From positions 1,984,001 to 2,048,000 of the forward strand of contig NZ_CP148752.1 of the NCBI RefSeq assembly GCF_040448305.1: a stretch of DNA of 64,000 nt, given 5' to 3'. Below are positions 37,156 through 46,279 of this stretch, one piece after another. Source of the stretch: Pseudomonas fluorescens (GTDB lineage: Bacteria > Pseudomonadota > Gammaproteobacteria > Pseudomonadales > Pseudomonadaceae). Position 1 is the stretch's first letter. Each line of letters opens with the position of its first letter. The notes under the pieces are model-generated. The model ran no database searches. It had not been told where the DNA came from and saw only the letters and a list, made by a program, of their open reading frames with translations. Made by a program: the position numbers and the translations under genes.

Positions 37156-40100
37156 TCAAGCAGTTTTCGGAACGAGGCGCTCGAACAGCGCCTCTACAGT
37201 ATTAAAGCGCTCTTCCGGGCGCTCCATCGGAACCATGAACTTGAACATCGTGGCGCCTTCGAATTTGTAGCGTTTTGGCTGGCTCTGGATCAGTTTGATC
37301 AGGGTCAGCGGGTCGACCGGCGTCTGTGCGGCGAACTCGACGCGACCGCCTTGTGGGCCGCCATCGACTTTCTTGATGCCCAGTTGCTCGGCCTGCAATT
37401 TCAATGCAGTGATGCGGATCAGGTTCTTGGTCGGTTCCGGCAACAGGCCGAAACGGTCGATCATCTCCACCTGCAAATCCTTGAGGCCGTCCTCGTCGGT
37501 GGCCGAGGCAATGCGCTTGTAGAGAATCAGGCGGGCGTGGACATCCGGCAGGTAGTCTTCCGGGATCAACGCCGGTACCCGCAAGTTGACTTCCGGACCG
37601 CCGCCTAGCGGTTGATCGAGGTTTGGCTGCTCGCCCTTGCGGATCGACTTCACCGCGCGCTCGAGCATTTCCATGTACAGCGTGAAGCCGACGGCCTGGA
37701 TCTGCCCGCTCTGGCCGTCGCCGAGCAGTTCGCCGGCGCCACGGATTTCCAGGTCGTTGGTGGCGAGCACGAAGCCTGCGCCGAGGTCCTGGGTGTTGGC
37801 AATCGCTTCCAGGCGCTTTTCCGCGTCCGGGGTGATTTGCTGGCGTGGCGGCGTCAGCAGGTAGGCGTACGCCTGGTGGTGGCTGCGACCGACCCGACCG
37901 CGCAACTGGTGCAACTGTGCCAGGCCGAACTTGTCGGCACGCTCGATGATGATGGTGTTGGCGCTCGGTACGTCGATGCCGGTCTCGATGATGGTCGAGG
38001 CGATCAGCACGTTGAAGCGCTTGTGGTAGAAGTCGCTCATCACCTGTTCGAGTTCGCGTTCGCGCATCTGCCCGTGGCCGATGCCGATCCGTGCTTCCGG
38101 CACCAGTTCGGCGAGGTCGGCGGCGCATTTCTCGATGGTCTTCACGTCGTTGTGCAGGTAGTAGACCTGGCCGCCACGCAGCAGCTCACGCAGCAGGGCC
38201 TCTTTGACCGTGCTCTTGTTCTGCTCCATGACGAAAGTGCGTACCGACAGGCGACGGGCCGGCGGCGTGGCGATGATCGACAGGTCGCGCATGCCCGACA
38301 CCGCCATGTTCAGCGTGCGCGGAATCGGCGTGGCGGTCAGGGTCAGGATGTCGACTTCGCTGCGCAGCGCCTTGAGCTGTTCTTTCTGACGAACGCCGAA
38401 ACGGTGCTCTTCGTCGATGATCACCAGGCCAAGGTTTTTGATCTTCACGTCGTCCTGCAGCAGCTTGTGCGTGCCGATGACGATGTCGATCCTGCCTTCG
38501 GCCAGGTTCGCGACCGCCGCATTCACTTCCTTGGCCGACTTGAAGCGGCTCATCACTTCCACGGTCACCGGCCAGTCGGCAAAACGGTCGCGGAAGCTGT
38601 TGTAGTGCTGCTGGGCGAGCAGGGTGGTCGGCACCAGAATCGCTACCTGGCGACCGCCGTGCACGGCGATGAACGCGGCGCGCATCGCCACTTCGGTCTT
38701 GCCGAAGCCAACGTCGCCGCACACCAGGCGATCCATCGGCTTGGGCGCAAGCATGTCTTCGCGCACTGCGTCGATGGTGGTTTGCTGGTCCGGGGTTTCT
38801 TCGAACGGGAAGCCGGCGCTGAAGGTGGCGTAGTCGGCCTTCGGATCGGCGAAAGCGTAGCCTTCGCGGGCGGCGCGGCGGGCATAGATGTCGAGCAACT
38901 CGGCGGCCACGTCACGCACCTGTTCGGCGGCTTTGCGCTTGGCTTTCTGCCAGGTCTCGGAGCCGAGGCGGTGCAGCGGAGCCAGGGCATCGTCGCTGCC
39001 GGTGTAGCGGGCGATCAGGTGCAGGTTGGCTACCGGCACATAAAGCTTGGCGCCTTCGGCGTATTCCAGGGCGAGGAATTCGGCGGTCTGGCTGTCGATT
39101 TCCAGGGTCGCCAGGCCCAGGTAGCGGCCGACGCCGTGGTCGATGTGCACCACCGGCGCACCTTCGCGCAGCTCGGTGAGGTTCTTGATCACGGCATCGT
39201 TATTGGCATCAGCGCGCTTTTCGCGGCGACGGCGCTGCATTACGCGCTGGCCGAACAACGGGCTTTCGGCGACAAGAGCCAGGGCCGGGTCGTCCAGCAG
39301 CAAGCCTTCGTCGAGCGGTGCGATGGTGATCGCCAGGCGTTCCTTGCCAGCGACAAAGTCCGGCCAGCTATCGACGGTTTTCGGGCGCAGCTTCAGACGT
39401 TCCAGCAGCTCCAGCAACACTTCGCGGCGGCCTGCGGATTCGGCGGTGAACAACACGCGACCGGGGAACTGGTCGAGGAAATCGGCCAGTGCCGCCATCG
39501 GCTGAGTGGCCTTGGCTTCGATGGCCAGGTTGGGCAGCTCCCGAGCCGGGAAACGCTCGCGACCGCCACCGCTTTCCACGTCCTGTTGACTGGCCACCAC
39601 ACGCGGCCAGTTTTTCAGGCGCGCGAAGCAGTCTTCCACCGGCAGGAACAATTCGGCGGGCGGTAATAAAGGACGGGACGGGTCGACGCGGCGTTCTTCA
39701 TAGCGATTGCGCACGTCGTTCCAGAAGTTTTCCGCGGCCTGCTCGATGCCCGGCAGGGAAAACACTTGCGTGTCCTGGGGCAGGTAATCGAACAGCGTCG
39801 AGGTTTCTTCGAAGAACAGCGGCAGGTAGTACTCGATACCGGCCGGGGTAATCCCGCTGCTCAAGTCCTGGAAGATCGGGCAGCGGCGGAAGTCGACATC
39901 GAAGCGCTCGCGGAACCGCGCCTTGAAGCGAGTGACCGCTTCTTTTTGCAGCGGGAATTCCTTGGCCGGCAACAGCTTGACCGAGTCGACCTTGTCGATC
40001 GACCGCTGGTTTTCCGGGTCAAAGGTACGCAGGGTTTCGATTTCGTCGTCGAACAGATCGATGCGATACGGCAGCTTGCTGCCCATCGGGAACAGATCGA

Positions 40101-40605
40101 TCAGCGAACCGCGAACGGTGAACTCGCCGTGTTCATACACCGTATCGACGTAGCGATAACCCGTGGCTTCAAGCCGGGAGCGCATTTGCTCGACGTCGAG
40201 TTTCTGGCCGATATCCAGCACCAGGCTGCTACCGAGCAGGAATTTGGTCGGTGCGAGGCGATGCAGGGCGGTCGTGATCGGCACCACCAGCACGCCATGG
40301 CTCAGTTCCGGCAGCCGATACAGGCTGGCGATGCGCTGGGAAATGATGTCCTGGTGCGGCGAGAACAGGTCGTAGGGCAGGGTTTCCCAGTCGGGAAAGT
40401 GCAATACGGGCAAATCCGGGGCGAAGAAACCCAGCTCCTGTTCCAGCCGTTCGGCACTTTGGCTGTCGGCGGTCAGCAGCAGGGTAAAGCGCTTGGCAGC
40501 GCTGGCGGCCTCGGCAATGGCCAGGCTCAGGGCGGCACCGGGCAGGTTGCCCCAGTGCTGTTTACCTGCCGCGGCAGGGAGAAGCGGTAGACGCAGAACG
40601 GGCAC
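37156..40605 (-). CDS. mfd: Transcription-repair coupling factor Mfd
   Basis: DNA translocase that removes RNA polymerase stalled at lesions and recruits UvrA. 1149 residues. UvrB-like N-terminal module, CarD-like RNA polymerase interaction domain near 480-560 (APVVHIDHGVGRYLGL), RecG-like motor with Walker A GDVGFGKTEVAMR and DEEH box, TRCF motif region and C-terminal autoinhibitory domain. I chose GTG 40605: GGAG lies 11 bases upstream and the protein then begins VPVLRLPLLPAAAGK as in Pseudomonas relatives; the longer frame to 40656 begins with TTG. Confidence 0.97.
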   Translation of the reverse strand: MPVLRLPLLPAAAGKQHWGNLPGAALSLAIAEAASAAKRFTLLLTADSQSAERLEQELGFFAPDLPVLHFPDWETLPYDLFSPHQDIISQRIASLYRLPELSHGVLVVPITTALHRLAPTKFLLGSSLVLDIGQKLDVEQMRSRLEATGYRYVDTVYEHGEFTVRGSLIDLFPMGSKLPYRIDLFDDEIETLRTFDPENQRSIDKVDSVKLLPAKEFPLQKEAVTRFKARFRERFDVDFRRCPIFQDLSSGITPAGIEYYLPLFFEETSTLFDYLPQDTQVFSLPGIEQAAENFWNDVRNRYEERRVDPSRPLLPPAELFLPVEDCFARLKNWPRVVASQQDVESGGGRERFPARELPNLAIEAKATQPMAALADFLDQFPGRVLFTAESAGRREVLLELLERLKLRPKTVDSWPDFVAGKERLAITIAPLDEGLLLDDPALALVAESPLFGQRVMQRRRREKRADANNDAVIKNLTELREGAPVVHIDHGVGRYLGLATLEIDSQTAEFLALEYAEGAKLYVPVANLHLIARYTGSDDALAPLHRLGSETWQKAKRKAAEQVRDVAAELLDIYARRAAREGYAFADPKADYATFSAGFPFEETPDQQTTIDAVREDMLAPKPMDRLVCGDVGFGKTEVAMRAAFIAVHGGRQVAILVPTTLLAQQHYNSFRDRFADWPVTVEVMSRFKSAKEVNAAVANLAEGRIDIVIGTHKLLQDDVKIKNLGLVIIDEEHRFGVRQKEQLKALRSEVDILTLTATPIPRTLNMAVSGMRDLSIIATPPARRLSVRTFVMEQNKSTVKEALLRELLRGGQVYYLHNDVKTIEKCAADLAELVPEARIGIGHGQMRERELEQVMSDFYHKRFNVLIASTIIETGIDVPSANTIIIERADKFGLAQLHQLRGRVGRSHHQAYAYLLTPPRQQITPDAEKRLEAIANTQDLGAGFVLATNDLEIRGAGELLGDGQSGQIQAVGFTLYMEMLERAVKSIRKGEQPNLDQPLGGGPEVNLRVPALIPEDYLPDVHARLILYKRIASATDEDGLKDLQVEMIDRFGLLPEPTKNLIRITALKLQAEQLGIKKVDGGPQGGRVEFAAQTPVDPLTLIKLIQSQPKRYKFEGATMFKFMVPMERPEERFNTVEALFERLVPKTA

Positions 40606-40706
40606 GGAAGGTTGAGCTCCAAGCGTTGCGACAAAGTCGGCAATTGTAGCGGTCAACGATGCCGCCTGTCAGTTGCTGACTGCGTCTAAAGCGCTGGTTG
40701 GGCGAA

Positions 40707-40775
40707 ATGTAGTGGTAAAGACAAAATTCGGCGGTTTTTTACCTAAAATTACTGAATATGTAGTGGCAAAAACAA
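40707..40775 (+). promoter_or_regulatory. Phased direct-repeat operator candidate
   Basis: ATGTAGTGG(T/C)AAA(G/A)ACAA occurs at 40707-40724 and 40758-40775, 51 bases apart (about five helical turns). The TGTAGT half-site recalls the RpiR-family regulator RccR, whose targets in P. fluorescens include gap, but the symmetric motif is not complete. Confidence 0.5.
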
Positions 40776-40915
40776 CGAGTGTTACGGAGGGTTACGGACA
40801 AGGAAGCGTGACCACCAAAAAATTGACTGCGCTGAAAGCCCCGGTTTTATTGGGCTGGCGCGATGCGTGATTTTTTTGAACGACGATTTGTTACGTAAAG
40901 CACGACGGGCGCGCA

Positions 40916-40944
40916 TTGCTACGGCGCTCACTCGGCGGCATAAT
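40916..40944 (+). promoter_or_regulatory. gap sigma-70 promoter
   Basis: TTGCTA (40916-40921), 17-base spacer, CATAAT (40939-40944). Predicted transcript start near 40951, about 33 bases before the preferred GTG start. Confidence 0.65.
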
Positions 40945-40983
40945 GTAGCCCCTTTTTTCTGCCCCTACATGTGGAAGGTTCCC

Positions 40984-42432
40984 GTGACTCAGAAGCCCGA
41001 CCAGTGTCTTGGTGAATGGATCGACCGTGAAGCACTCGCAGAAGCGATGATTCCGCTTATCGGTCAGCTCTACCGCAATAACAACGTGGTGAGCTCGATC
41101 TATGGCCGCAGCCTGATCAATCGTTCAGTCATTGCGATTCTCAAAGCTCACCGCTTTGCTCGTCACCGTCAGTCCGACGAAAGCGAGCTGTCCGTCCACG
41201 AAACATTCCCGCTGATCAAGGCGATGAGCGAGCTCAAGCTCGGTGCCGCTTCGGTGGACCTGGGCAAGCTGGCGGCCAAATTCAAGGCCGAAGGCAATGG
41301 CCGTACTGCCGAGCAGTTCGTCCGTGAAGAACTGGCTGACGTGGTTGGCCAGCAAAACGCATCCGCCCGCAAAGGCACCGACGTTGTCCTCTACGGCTTC
41401 GGTCGTATCGGCCGTCTGCTGGCACGCATCCTGATCGAGAAAACCGGTGGTGGCGACGGCCTGCGCCTGCGCGCCATCGTTGTCCGCAAGGGCGCCGAGA
41501 ACGACCTGGTCAAGCGTGCCAGCCTGCTGCGCCGCGACTCGGTCCATGGCCCGTTCGATGGCACCATCACTATCGATGAAGCCAACAACACCATCACCGC
41601 CAACGGCAACCTGATCCAGGTTATCTACGCCAAGAGCCCGGCCGAAGTCGACTACACCCAGTACGGCATCGAAAACGCTCTGATCGTCGACAACACCGGT
41701 GTATGGCGTGACGCCGACGGCCTGGGCCAGCACCTGGCCTGCCCGGGCGCTGCCCGCGTGATCCTCACCGCACCTGGCAAGGGCGCGCTGAAGAACATCG
41801 TGCATGGCATCAACCATGGCGAAATCACCCCTGACGACAAGATCATTTCGGCGGCTTCCTGCACCACCAACGCCATCGTGCCGGTGCTCAAGGCAGTCAA
41901 CGACAAGTACGGCATCATCAACGGCCACGTCGAAACCGTTCACTCGTTCACCAACGACCAGAACCTGATCGACAACTTCCACAAGGGCAGCCGTCGTGGC
42001 CGCGCCGCGCCGCTGAACATGGTTATCACCGAGACCGGTGCCGCCACCGCAGCCGCCAAGGCGCTGCCAGTGCTCAAGGGCAAGCTGACCGGCAACGCGA
42101 TTCGCGTTCCTACGCCGAACGTGTCGATGGCCATCCTGAACCTGAACCTGGAAAAGGCCACCACTCGCGAAGAGATCAACGAGTACCTGCGCCAGATGGC
42201 CATGCACTCGGATCTGCACAAGCAGATCGACTACGTGAGCTCCCAGGAAGTGGTTTCCACCGACTTCGTTGGCTCGCGCCACGCAGGCGTAGTGGACGCT
42301 GAAGCGACCATCACCCAGGATAACCGCGTTGTTCTGTACGTCTGGTACGACAACGAGTTCGGTTACAGCTGCCAGGTGGTTCGCGTGATGGAAGACATGG
42401 CCGGTGTAAACCCGCCAGCATTCCCGCGCTAA
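40984..42432 (+). CDS. gap: Glyceraldehyde-3-phosphate dehydrogenase, long form
   Basis: 482 residues against about 335 for ordinary GapA. The extra 130 N-terminal residues are helical (ALAEAMIPLIGQLYRNNNVV and so on) and precede the NAD(P) fold at VVLYGFGRIGRLL. Catalytic Cys is in ISAASCTTNAIVP, the His in a later segment, and the C-terminus ends VWYDNEFGYSCQVVRVM as usual. This long form is a second, Pseudomonas-type GAPDH considered to act in gluconeogenesis. GTG 40984 has GGAAGG five bases upstream; ATG 40969 (487 residues) lacks one and is the alternative. Confidence 0.95.
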   Translation: MTQKPDQCLGEWIDREALAEAMIPLIGQLYRNNNVVSSIYGRSLINRSVIAILKAHRFARHRQSDESELSVHETFPLIKAMSELKLGAASVDLGKLAAKFKAEGNGRTAEQFVREELADVVGQQNASARKGTDVVLYGFGRIGRLLARILIEKTGGGDGLRLRAIVVRKGAENDLVKRASLLRRDSVHGPFDGTITIDEANNTITANGNLIQVIYAKSPAEVDYTQYGIENALIVDNTGVWRDADGLGQHLACPGAARVILTAPGKGALKNIVHGINHGEITPDDKIISAASCTTNAIVPVLKAVNDKYGIINGHVETVHSFTNDQNLIDNFHKGSRRGRAAPLNMVITETGAATAAAKALPVLKGKLTGNAIRVPTPNVSMAILNLNLEKATTREEINEYLRQMAMHSDLHKQIDYVSSQEVVSTDFVGSRHAGVVDAEATITQDNRVVLYVWYDNEFGYSCQVVRVMEDMAGVNPPAFPR

Positions 42433-42451
42433 GCCTTTAGCTGCACATGAA

Positions 42452-42479
42452 GCGCCCCGACCTTGGTCGGGGCGTTTTT
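42452..42479 (+). terminator. gap terminator
   Basis: CGCCCCGACC-TT-GGTCGGGGCG hairpin followed by TTTTTG. Confidence 0.95.
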
Positions 42480-42527
42480 GTTTGTGCTGCTTTTGTCTGT
42501 TGAGAGATGTGTTGTTCGGACTGGCCT

Positions 42528-42823
42528 CATCGCGAGCAGGCTCGCTCCCACAGGGTTTGGTGGTGTTTGCGTGGTAGTGATCACGCCAGTCATTCAATGT
42601 GGGAGCGAGCCTGCTCGCGATAGCGGTCTGACAGGAAATGTGATGGCCTCTTCGTCGGATCGCCGCCCGGACCAAGCCCGCTCCCACAGGGTTTGGTGGT
42701 GTTTGCGTGGTAGTGATCACGCCAGCCATCCAATGTAGGAGCGAGCCTGCTCGCGATAGCGGTCTGAGAGAGCTATCGATGCTGAATGTGATGGCCTCAT
42801 CGCGAGCAGGCTCGCTCCTACAG
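42528..42823. repeat. Tandem REPIN array with 136-base duplication
   Basis: Five REP arms in a row. The segment 42543-42631 recurs at 42679-42767 with a constant 136-base offset and few differences. The third arm (42651-42690) is the extended type with TCGGATCGCCGCCCGG. Confidence 0.92.
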
Positions 42824-42884
42824 TTCTGTCGCATAATGGCTGGCCTTGGCGGCGTGTCAGGGATTCTTGGAGAGGCGGGATTTG

Positions 42885-43898
42885 TTGAAATGGCGGCTGC
42901 ATGGCCTTGGGGCTCTGATCATCATGCTGTCCGCCTGCGGCAACGGCGACACTCTGGAAACCTTCGGCGGCCCGACCATGGGCAGCACTTATTCGATCAA
43001 GTATGTGCGCCATGCCGGCTTTCCGGCGCAGGACGAGGTCCGCGTCCAGGTCGAGCAAATCCTCGCTGACATTGACCGGCAAATGTCCACCTACCGCAGC
43101 GACTCGGACATCGAGCGCTTCAATGTATTGCCGGCCGACGGCTGTCAGGCAATGCCGGCGTCGATCCTCGAATTGGTCCGCGTGGGCGAATTAATGTCAG
43201 TGCAAAGCGACGGCTCCTACGATCTGACGGTGGAGCCGTTGCTCAATCTCTGGGGATTTGGTCCGCAGGCTCGCGGGGAAAAAGTCCCGGCTGCCGAAGC
43301 GCTCGCCGAAGCCCGCAAGCGCGTCGGCCACGAACACTTGCGCATCGATGGCGACCAGTTGTGCAAGGACGCCGCTGTCGAGGTCGATTTCAACAGCATC
43401 GCCGCCGGTTATGCGGTGGATACGATTGCCGCAAAACTTGAGGCGATGGGCATCCACGATTACCTCGCCGAAGCGACAGGCGAGCTCAAGGCGTCCGGCA
43501 AGAAGGCTGATGGCTCGCCATGGCGCATCGCTCTGGAAGAGCCGCGGGATGATCGGCAGGTGGCCGAGCGCGTGATTGTTGTCGACGGCTATGGCCTGTC
43601 CACCTCCGGCGACTATCGTAATTACTTCGAGCAGGACGGCCAGCGTTTTTCCCACACTTTCGATGCGCGCACCGGTGTGCCGGTCTCACATAACCTGGCA
43701 TCGGTCACGGTGATTCATCCTTCCGCGTTGATGGCCGATGGCTTATCGACGCTGTTGCTGATTCTCGGCCCCGAGCGCGGTTGGGACTACGCAGAAAAAC
43801 ACGATATCGGCGCATTTTTTGTGATTCGTGCCGATACAGGTTTCGTCACGCGCAGCAGTCACGCTTTTGAACGCCTCAGTGGCGAAAAAACCGAATGA
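42885..43898 (+). CDS. apbE: ApbE family FAD:protein FMN transferase (lipoprotein)
   Basis: 337 residues from TTG 42885, which has GAGGCGGGA upstream. Lipoprotein signal: hydrophobic GLGALIIMLSAC with lipobox LSAC, giving a periplasmic, outer- or inner-membrane-anchored protein. ApbE features: GGPTMGSTYSIKYV, the DIDRQMSTYRSDSDIERFN segment, VDFNSIAAGYAVD, GLSTSGDYRNYF and HTFDARTGVPV. The family covalently attaches FMN to Thr of NqrB/NqrC or RnfG/RnfD-type proteins. No nqr gene is adjacent here although the P. aeruginosa homologue closes that operon region, so its substrate must be encoded elsewhere. Confidence 0.92.
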   Translation: MKWRLHGLGALIIMLSACGNGDTLETFGGPTMGSTYSIKYVRHAGFPAQDEVRVQVEQILADIDRQMSTYRSDSDIERFNVLPADGCQAMPASILELVRVGELMSVQSDGSYDLTVEPLLNLWGFGPQARGEKVPAAEALAEARKRVGHEHLRIDGDQLCKDAAVEVDFNSIAAGYAVDTIAAKLEAMGIHDYLAEATGELKASGKKADGSPWRIALEEPRDDRQVAERVIVVDGYGLSTSGDYRNYFEQDGQRFSHTFDARTGVPVSHNLASVTVIHPSALMADGLSTLLLILGPERGWDYAEKHDIGAFFVIRADTGFVTRSSHAFERLSGEKTE

Positions 43899-44105
43899 TT
43901 TCGGCGATTTGAGCATTGAAAACTGGCGTTGTAGCGCAGGCAAAAGTAGCCTACGACGCGACCAAGGGTTAATGTGCGCGGCGTTGACGCTTCTATAGAC
44001 TGTGTCCGGGTTCTGCACTGGCCCCAAATTGTTCCTTCATGCCACGCATTGGCGTGATTTAGCCGCAGGTGCCGAGGGTGCCGCGGCCTGTTCTGAGGAG
44101 TACGC

Positions 44106-45500
44106 ATGGCTGTCTACAACTACGACGTGGTGGTGTTGGGTTCCGGCCCGGCGGGAGAAGGCGCGGCAATGAACGCCGCCAAGGCAGGGCGCAAGGTGGC
44201 GATGGTCGATAGCCGTCGCCAGGTCGGCGGCAACTGCACTCACTTGGGCACCATCCCGTCCAAGGCACTGCGTCACTCGGTGCGGCAGATCATGCAATTC
44301 AACACCAACCCGATGTTCCGGGCCATTGGTGAGCCGCGCTGGTTCTCGTTCCCGGACGTGTTGAAAAGCGCCGAGAAAGTCATCTCCAAACAAGTCGCTT
44401 CGCGTACCGGCTACTACGCCCGTAACCGCGTCGACGTGTTCTTCGGTACCGGCAGCTTCGCCGACGAGCAAACCATCGAAGTGGTCTGCGCCAACGGCGT
44501 GGTGGAAAAACTGGTGGCCAAACACATCATCATCGCTACCGGTTCGCGTCCTTATCGCCCGGCGGACATCGATTTCCACCACCCGCGTATCTACGATAGC
44601 GACACCATCCTCAGCCTCGGCCACACCCCGCGTAAACTCATCGTTTACGGCGCCGGCGTGATCGGTTGCGAATATGCCTCGATCTTCAGCGGTCTGGGTG
44701 TATTGGTTGAATTGGTGGACAACCGTGGTCAACTGCTGAGCTTCCTCGACTCGGAAATTTCCCAGGCCCTGAGTTATCACTTCAGCAACAACAACATCAC
44801 GGTTCGCCATAACGAAGACTACGACCGCGTCGAAGGCGTGGACAACGGCGTGATCCTGCACCTCAAGTCCGGCAAGAAGATCAAGGCCGACGCCTTGCTC
44901 TGGTGCAACGGCCGTACCGGCAACACCGATCAGTTGGGTCTGGAAAACATCGGCGTGAAGGTCAACAGCCGTGGCCAGATCGAAGTCGACGAGGCGTACC
45001 GCACCTGCGTGCCGAACATCTACGGCGCCGGTGACGTGATCGGTTGGCCGAGCCTGGCCAGTGCCGCCCACGACCAGGGTCGTTCGGCCGCCGGCAGCAT
45101 CGTCGATAACGGTAGCTGGCGCTTTGTGAATGACGTGCCGACCGGCATCTACACCATTCCGGAGATCAGCTCGATCGGCAAGAACGAGCAGGAACTGACC
45201 CAGGCCAAGGTGCCGTACGAAGTGGGCAAGGCCTTCTTCAAGAGCATGGCGCGGGCGCAGATCGCCGGCGAGCCGCAAGGCATGCTGAAGATCCTGTTCC
45301 ACCGTGAGACCCTGGAAGTGCTAGGCGTTCACTGCTTCGGTTATCAGGCGTCGGAGATCGTGCACATCGGTCAGGCGATCATGAACCAGCCGGGCGAACT
45401 GAACACGCTGAAGTATTTCGTCAACACCACGTTCAACTACCCGACCATGGCCGAAGCCTATCGGGTAGCCGCGTACGACGGCCTCAACCGGCTTTTTTGA
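44106..45500 (+). CDS. sthA: Soluble pyridine nucleotide transhydrogenase SthA
   Basis: FAD enzyme that moves reducing equivalents from NADPH to NAD+ without ion pumping. 464 residues, the exact length of Pseudomonas Sth. FAD loop VLGSGPAGEGAAMNAAKAG at about 10-28; the disulfide-reductase region reads GGNCTHLGTIPSKAL, with one Cys only, as expected for Sth rather than lipoamide dehydrogenase; NAD(P) loop VYGAGVIGCEYASIF; FAD segment NIYGAGDVIG. CTGAGGAGTACGC precedes ATG 44106. Confidence 0.97.
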   Translation: MAVYNYDVVVLGSGPAGEGAAMNAAKAGRKVAMVDSRRQVGGNCTHLGTIPSKALRHSVRQIMQFNTNPMFRAIGEPRWFSFPDVLKSAEKVISKQVASRTGYYARNRVDVFFGTGSFADEQTIEVVCANGVVEKLVAKHIIIATGSRPYRPADIDFHHPRIYDSDTILSLGHTPRKLIVYGAGVIGCEYASIFSGLGVLVELVDNRGQLLSFLDSEISQALSYHFSNNNITVRHNEDYDRVEGVDNGVILHLKSGKKIKADALLWCNGRTGNTDQLGLENIGVKVNSRGQIEVDEAYRTCVPNIYGAGDVIGWPSLASAAHDQGRSAAGSIVDNGSWRFVNDVPTGIYTIPEISSIGKNEQELTQAKVPYEVGKAFFKSMARAQIAGEPQGMLKILFHRETLEVLGVHCFGYQASEIVHIGQAIMNQPGELNTLKYFVNTTFNYPTMAEAYRVAAYDGLNRLF

Positions 45501-45542
45501 CGGGCTCCGGCCGGTGGCCTGAGCCGGCCGGGGAGACCGATT

Positions 45543-46265
45543 TCAGCAATTCTCGAGCGTGGCGGTGGCCAAACCGGGAAAGTCTGTAATCAGGCTGTCA
45601 ACGCCGAAGTCGGCGAGTCTGCGCATCAGCGCAGGCTCGTTGACGGTCCACACCGACACATGCAGCCCCTGACGCTGCGCCCTTTGCAGGCGTTCCGGCG
45701 TGCACAGGGTCCAGTTCAGCGCCAGAATCTCACAGCCATAGCTCGCCGCGACCTTCAGCGGGTCGAGCCAGGCGTACTCGGCCACCAGCCCGCGGGACAC
45801 GTCCGGCACCAGTTCCAGCGCGGCCTTCAATACTTCGCGTGAACTCGAGGTGATAGTCACCTTGTCCATCAGGCCATGACGCTGCACCATTTCGCGAATC
45901 GCCAGCACAGTGGTCGCGGCACGCATCCTCGATGCGCTTTTGACTTCCAGCTGCCAGTGATCGAAGTCGCATGTCTCGAGCAGTTGTTCCAGCGTCGGAA
46001 TCGGGCACGGCTTGACCCAGCCCGGGCCACCCTTGCGTGCGTCATAAGTCACAAGCTCAGCCGCCGTGTGTTCGACGACCTTGCCGCGACGGTCTGTGGT
46101 GCGCTTGAGGGTCGGGTCGTGGATGACCATCAACTCGCCGTCCATGGACAGGTGCAGGTCCAGTTCGCAGCGACGCACGCCGTGCTTGAGACATTCCTGA
46201 AAGCTGGTCAGGGTGTTTTCCGGTGCTTCGCCCTTGGCGCCGCGATGGCCGTAGATGAGGGTCAC
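45543..46265 (-). CDS. Glycerophosphodiester phosphodiesterase (UgpQ-type)
   Basis: 240-residue cytoplasmic GDPD; it lacks a signal peptide, unlike periplasmic GlpQ. It hydrolyses glycerophosphodiesters to glycerol-3-phosphate and an alcohol. Visible: catalytic His/Arg in YGHRGAKGEAPENTLTSF, metal Glu/Asp in ELDLHLSMDGELMVIHD, and the closing FGVDSLITDFPG. TTAAGGAAG precedes ATG 46265. The PilZ gene lies upstream on the same strand 14 bases away, so they are probably cotranscribed. Confidence 0.92.
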   Translation of the reverse strand: MTLIYGHRGAKGEAPENTLTSFQECLKHGVRRCELDLHLSMDGELMVIHDPTLKRTTDRRGKVVEHTAAELVTYDARKGGPGWVKPCPIPTLEQLLETCDFDHWQLEVKSASRMRAATTVLAIREMVQRHGLMDKVTITSSSREVLKAALELVPDVSRGLVAEYAWLDPLKVAASYGCEILALNWTLCTPERLQRAQRQGLHVSVWTVNEPALMRRLADFGVDSLITDFPGLATATLENC

Positions 46266-46279
46266 GGTTCTTCCTTAAA

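Larger units (their letters stand above)
40606..40983. other. Divergent mfd/gap intergenic region
   Basis: Contains two 18-base direct repeats and the gap promoter. A 65-codon plus-strand frame at 40673-40870 runs through the repeats, has no ribosome-binding site and is not called. Confidence 0.75.
42433..42884. other. gap/apbE intergenic region
   Basis: 450 bases containing the gap terminator and a tandem REPIN array; no gene. In P. aeruginosa, as I recall it, an nqrABCDEF operon occupies this interval. Confidence 0.7.

Noticed and set aside
40673..40870. 65-codon plus-strand frame before gap
   Set aside because: Runs through the direct repeats, no ribosome-binding site, composition not protein-like.
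42528..42823. Repeat cluster as a possible CRISPR array
   Set aside because: Repeats are palindromic REP arms in alternating orientation with unequal, themselves repeated spacers; no cas genes.
42717..43082. 121-codon minus-strand frame across the REPIN array and apbE 5' end
   Set aside because: Translated REP sequence plus antisense of apbE.
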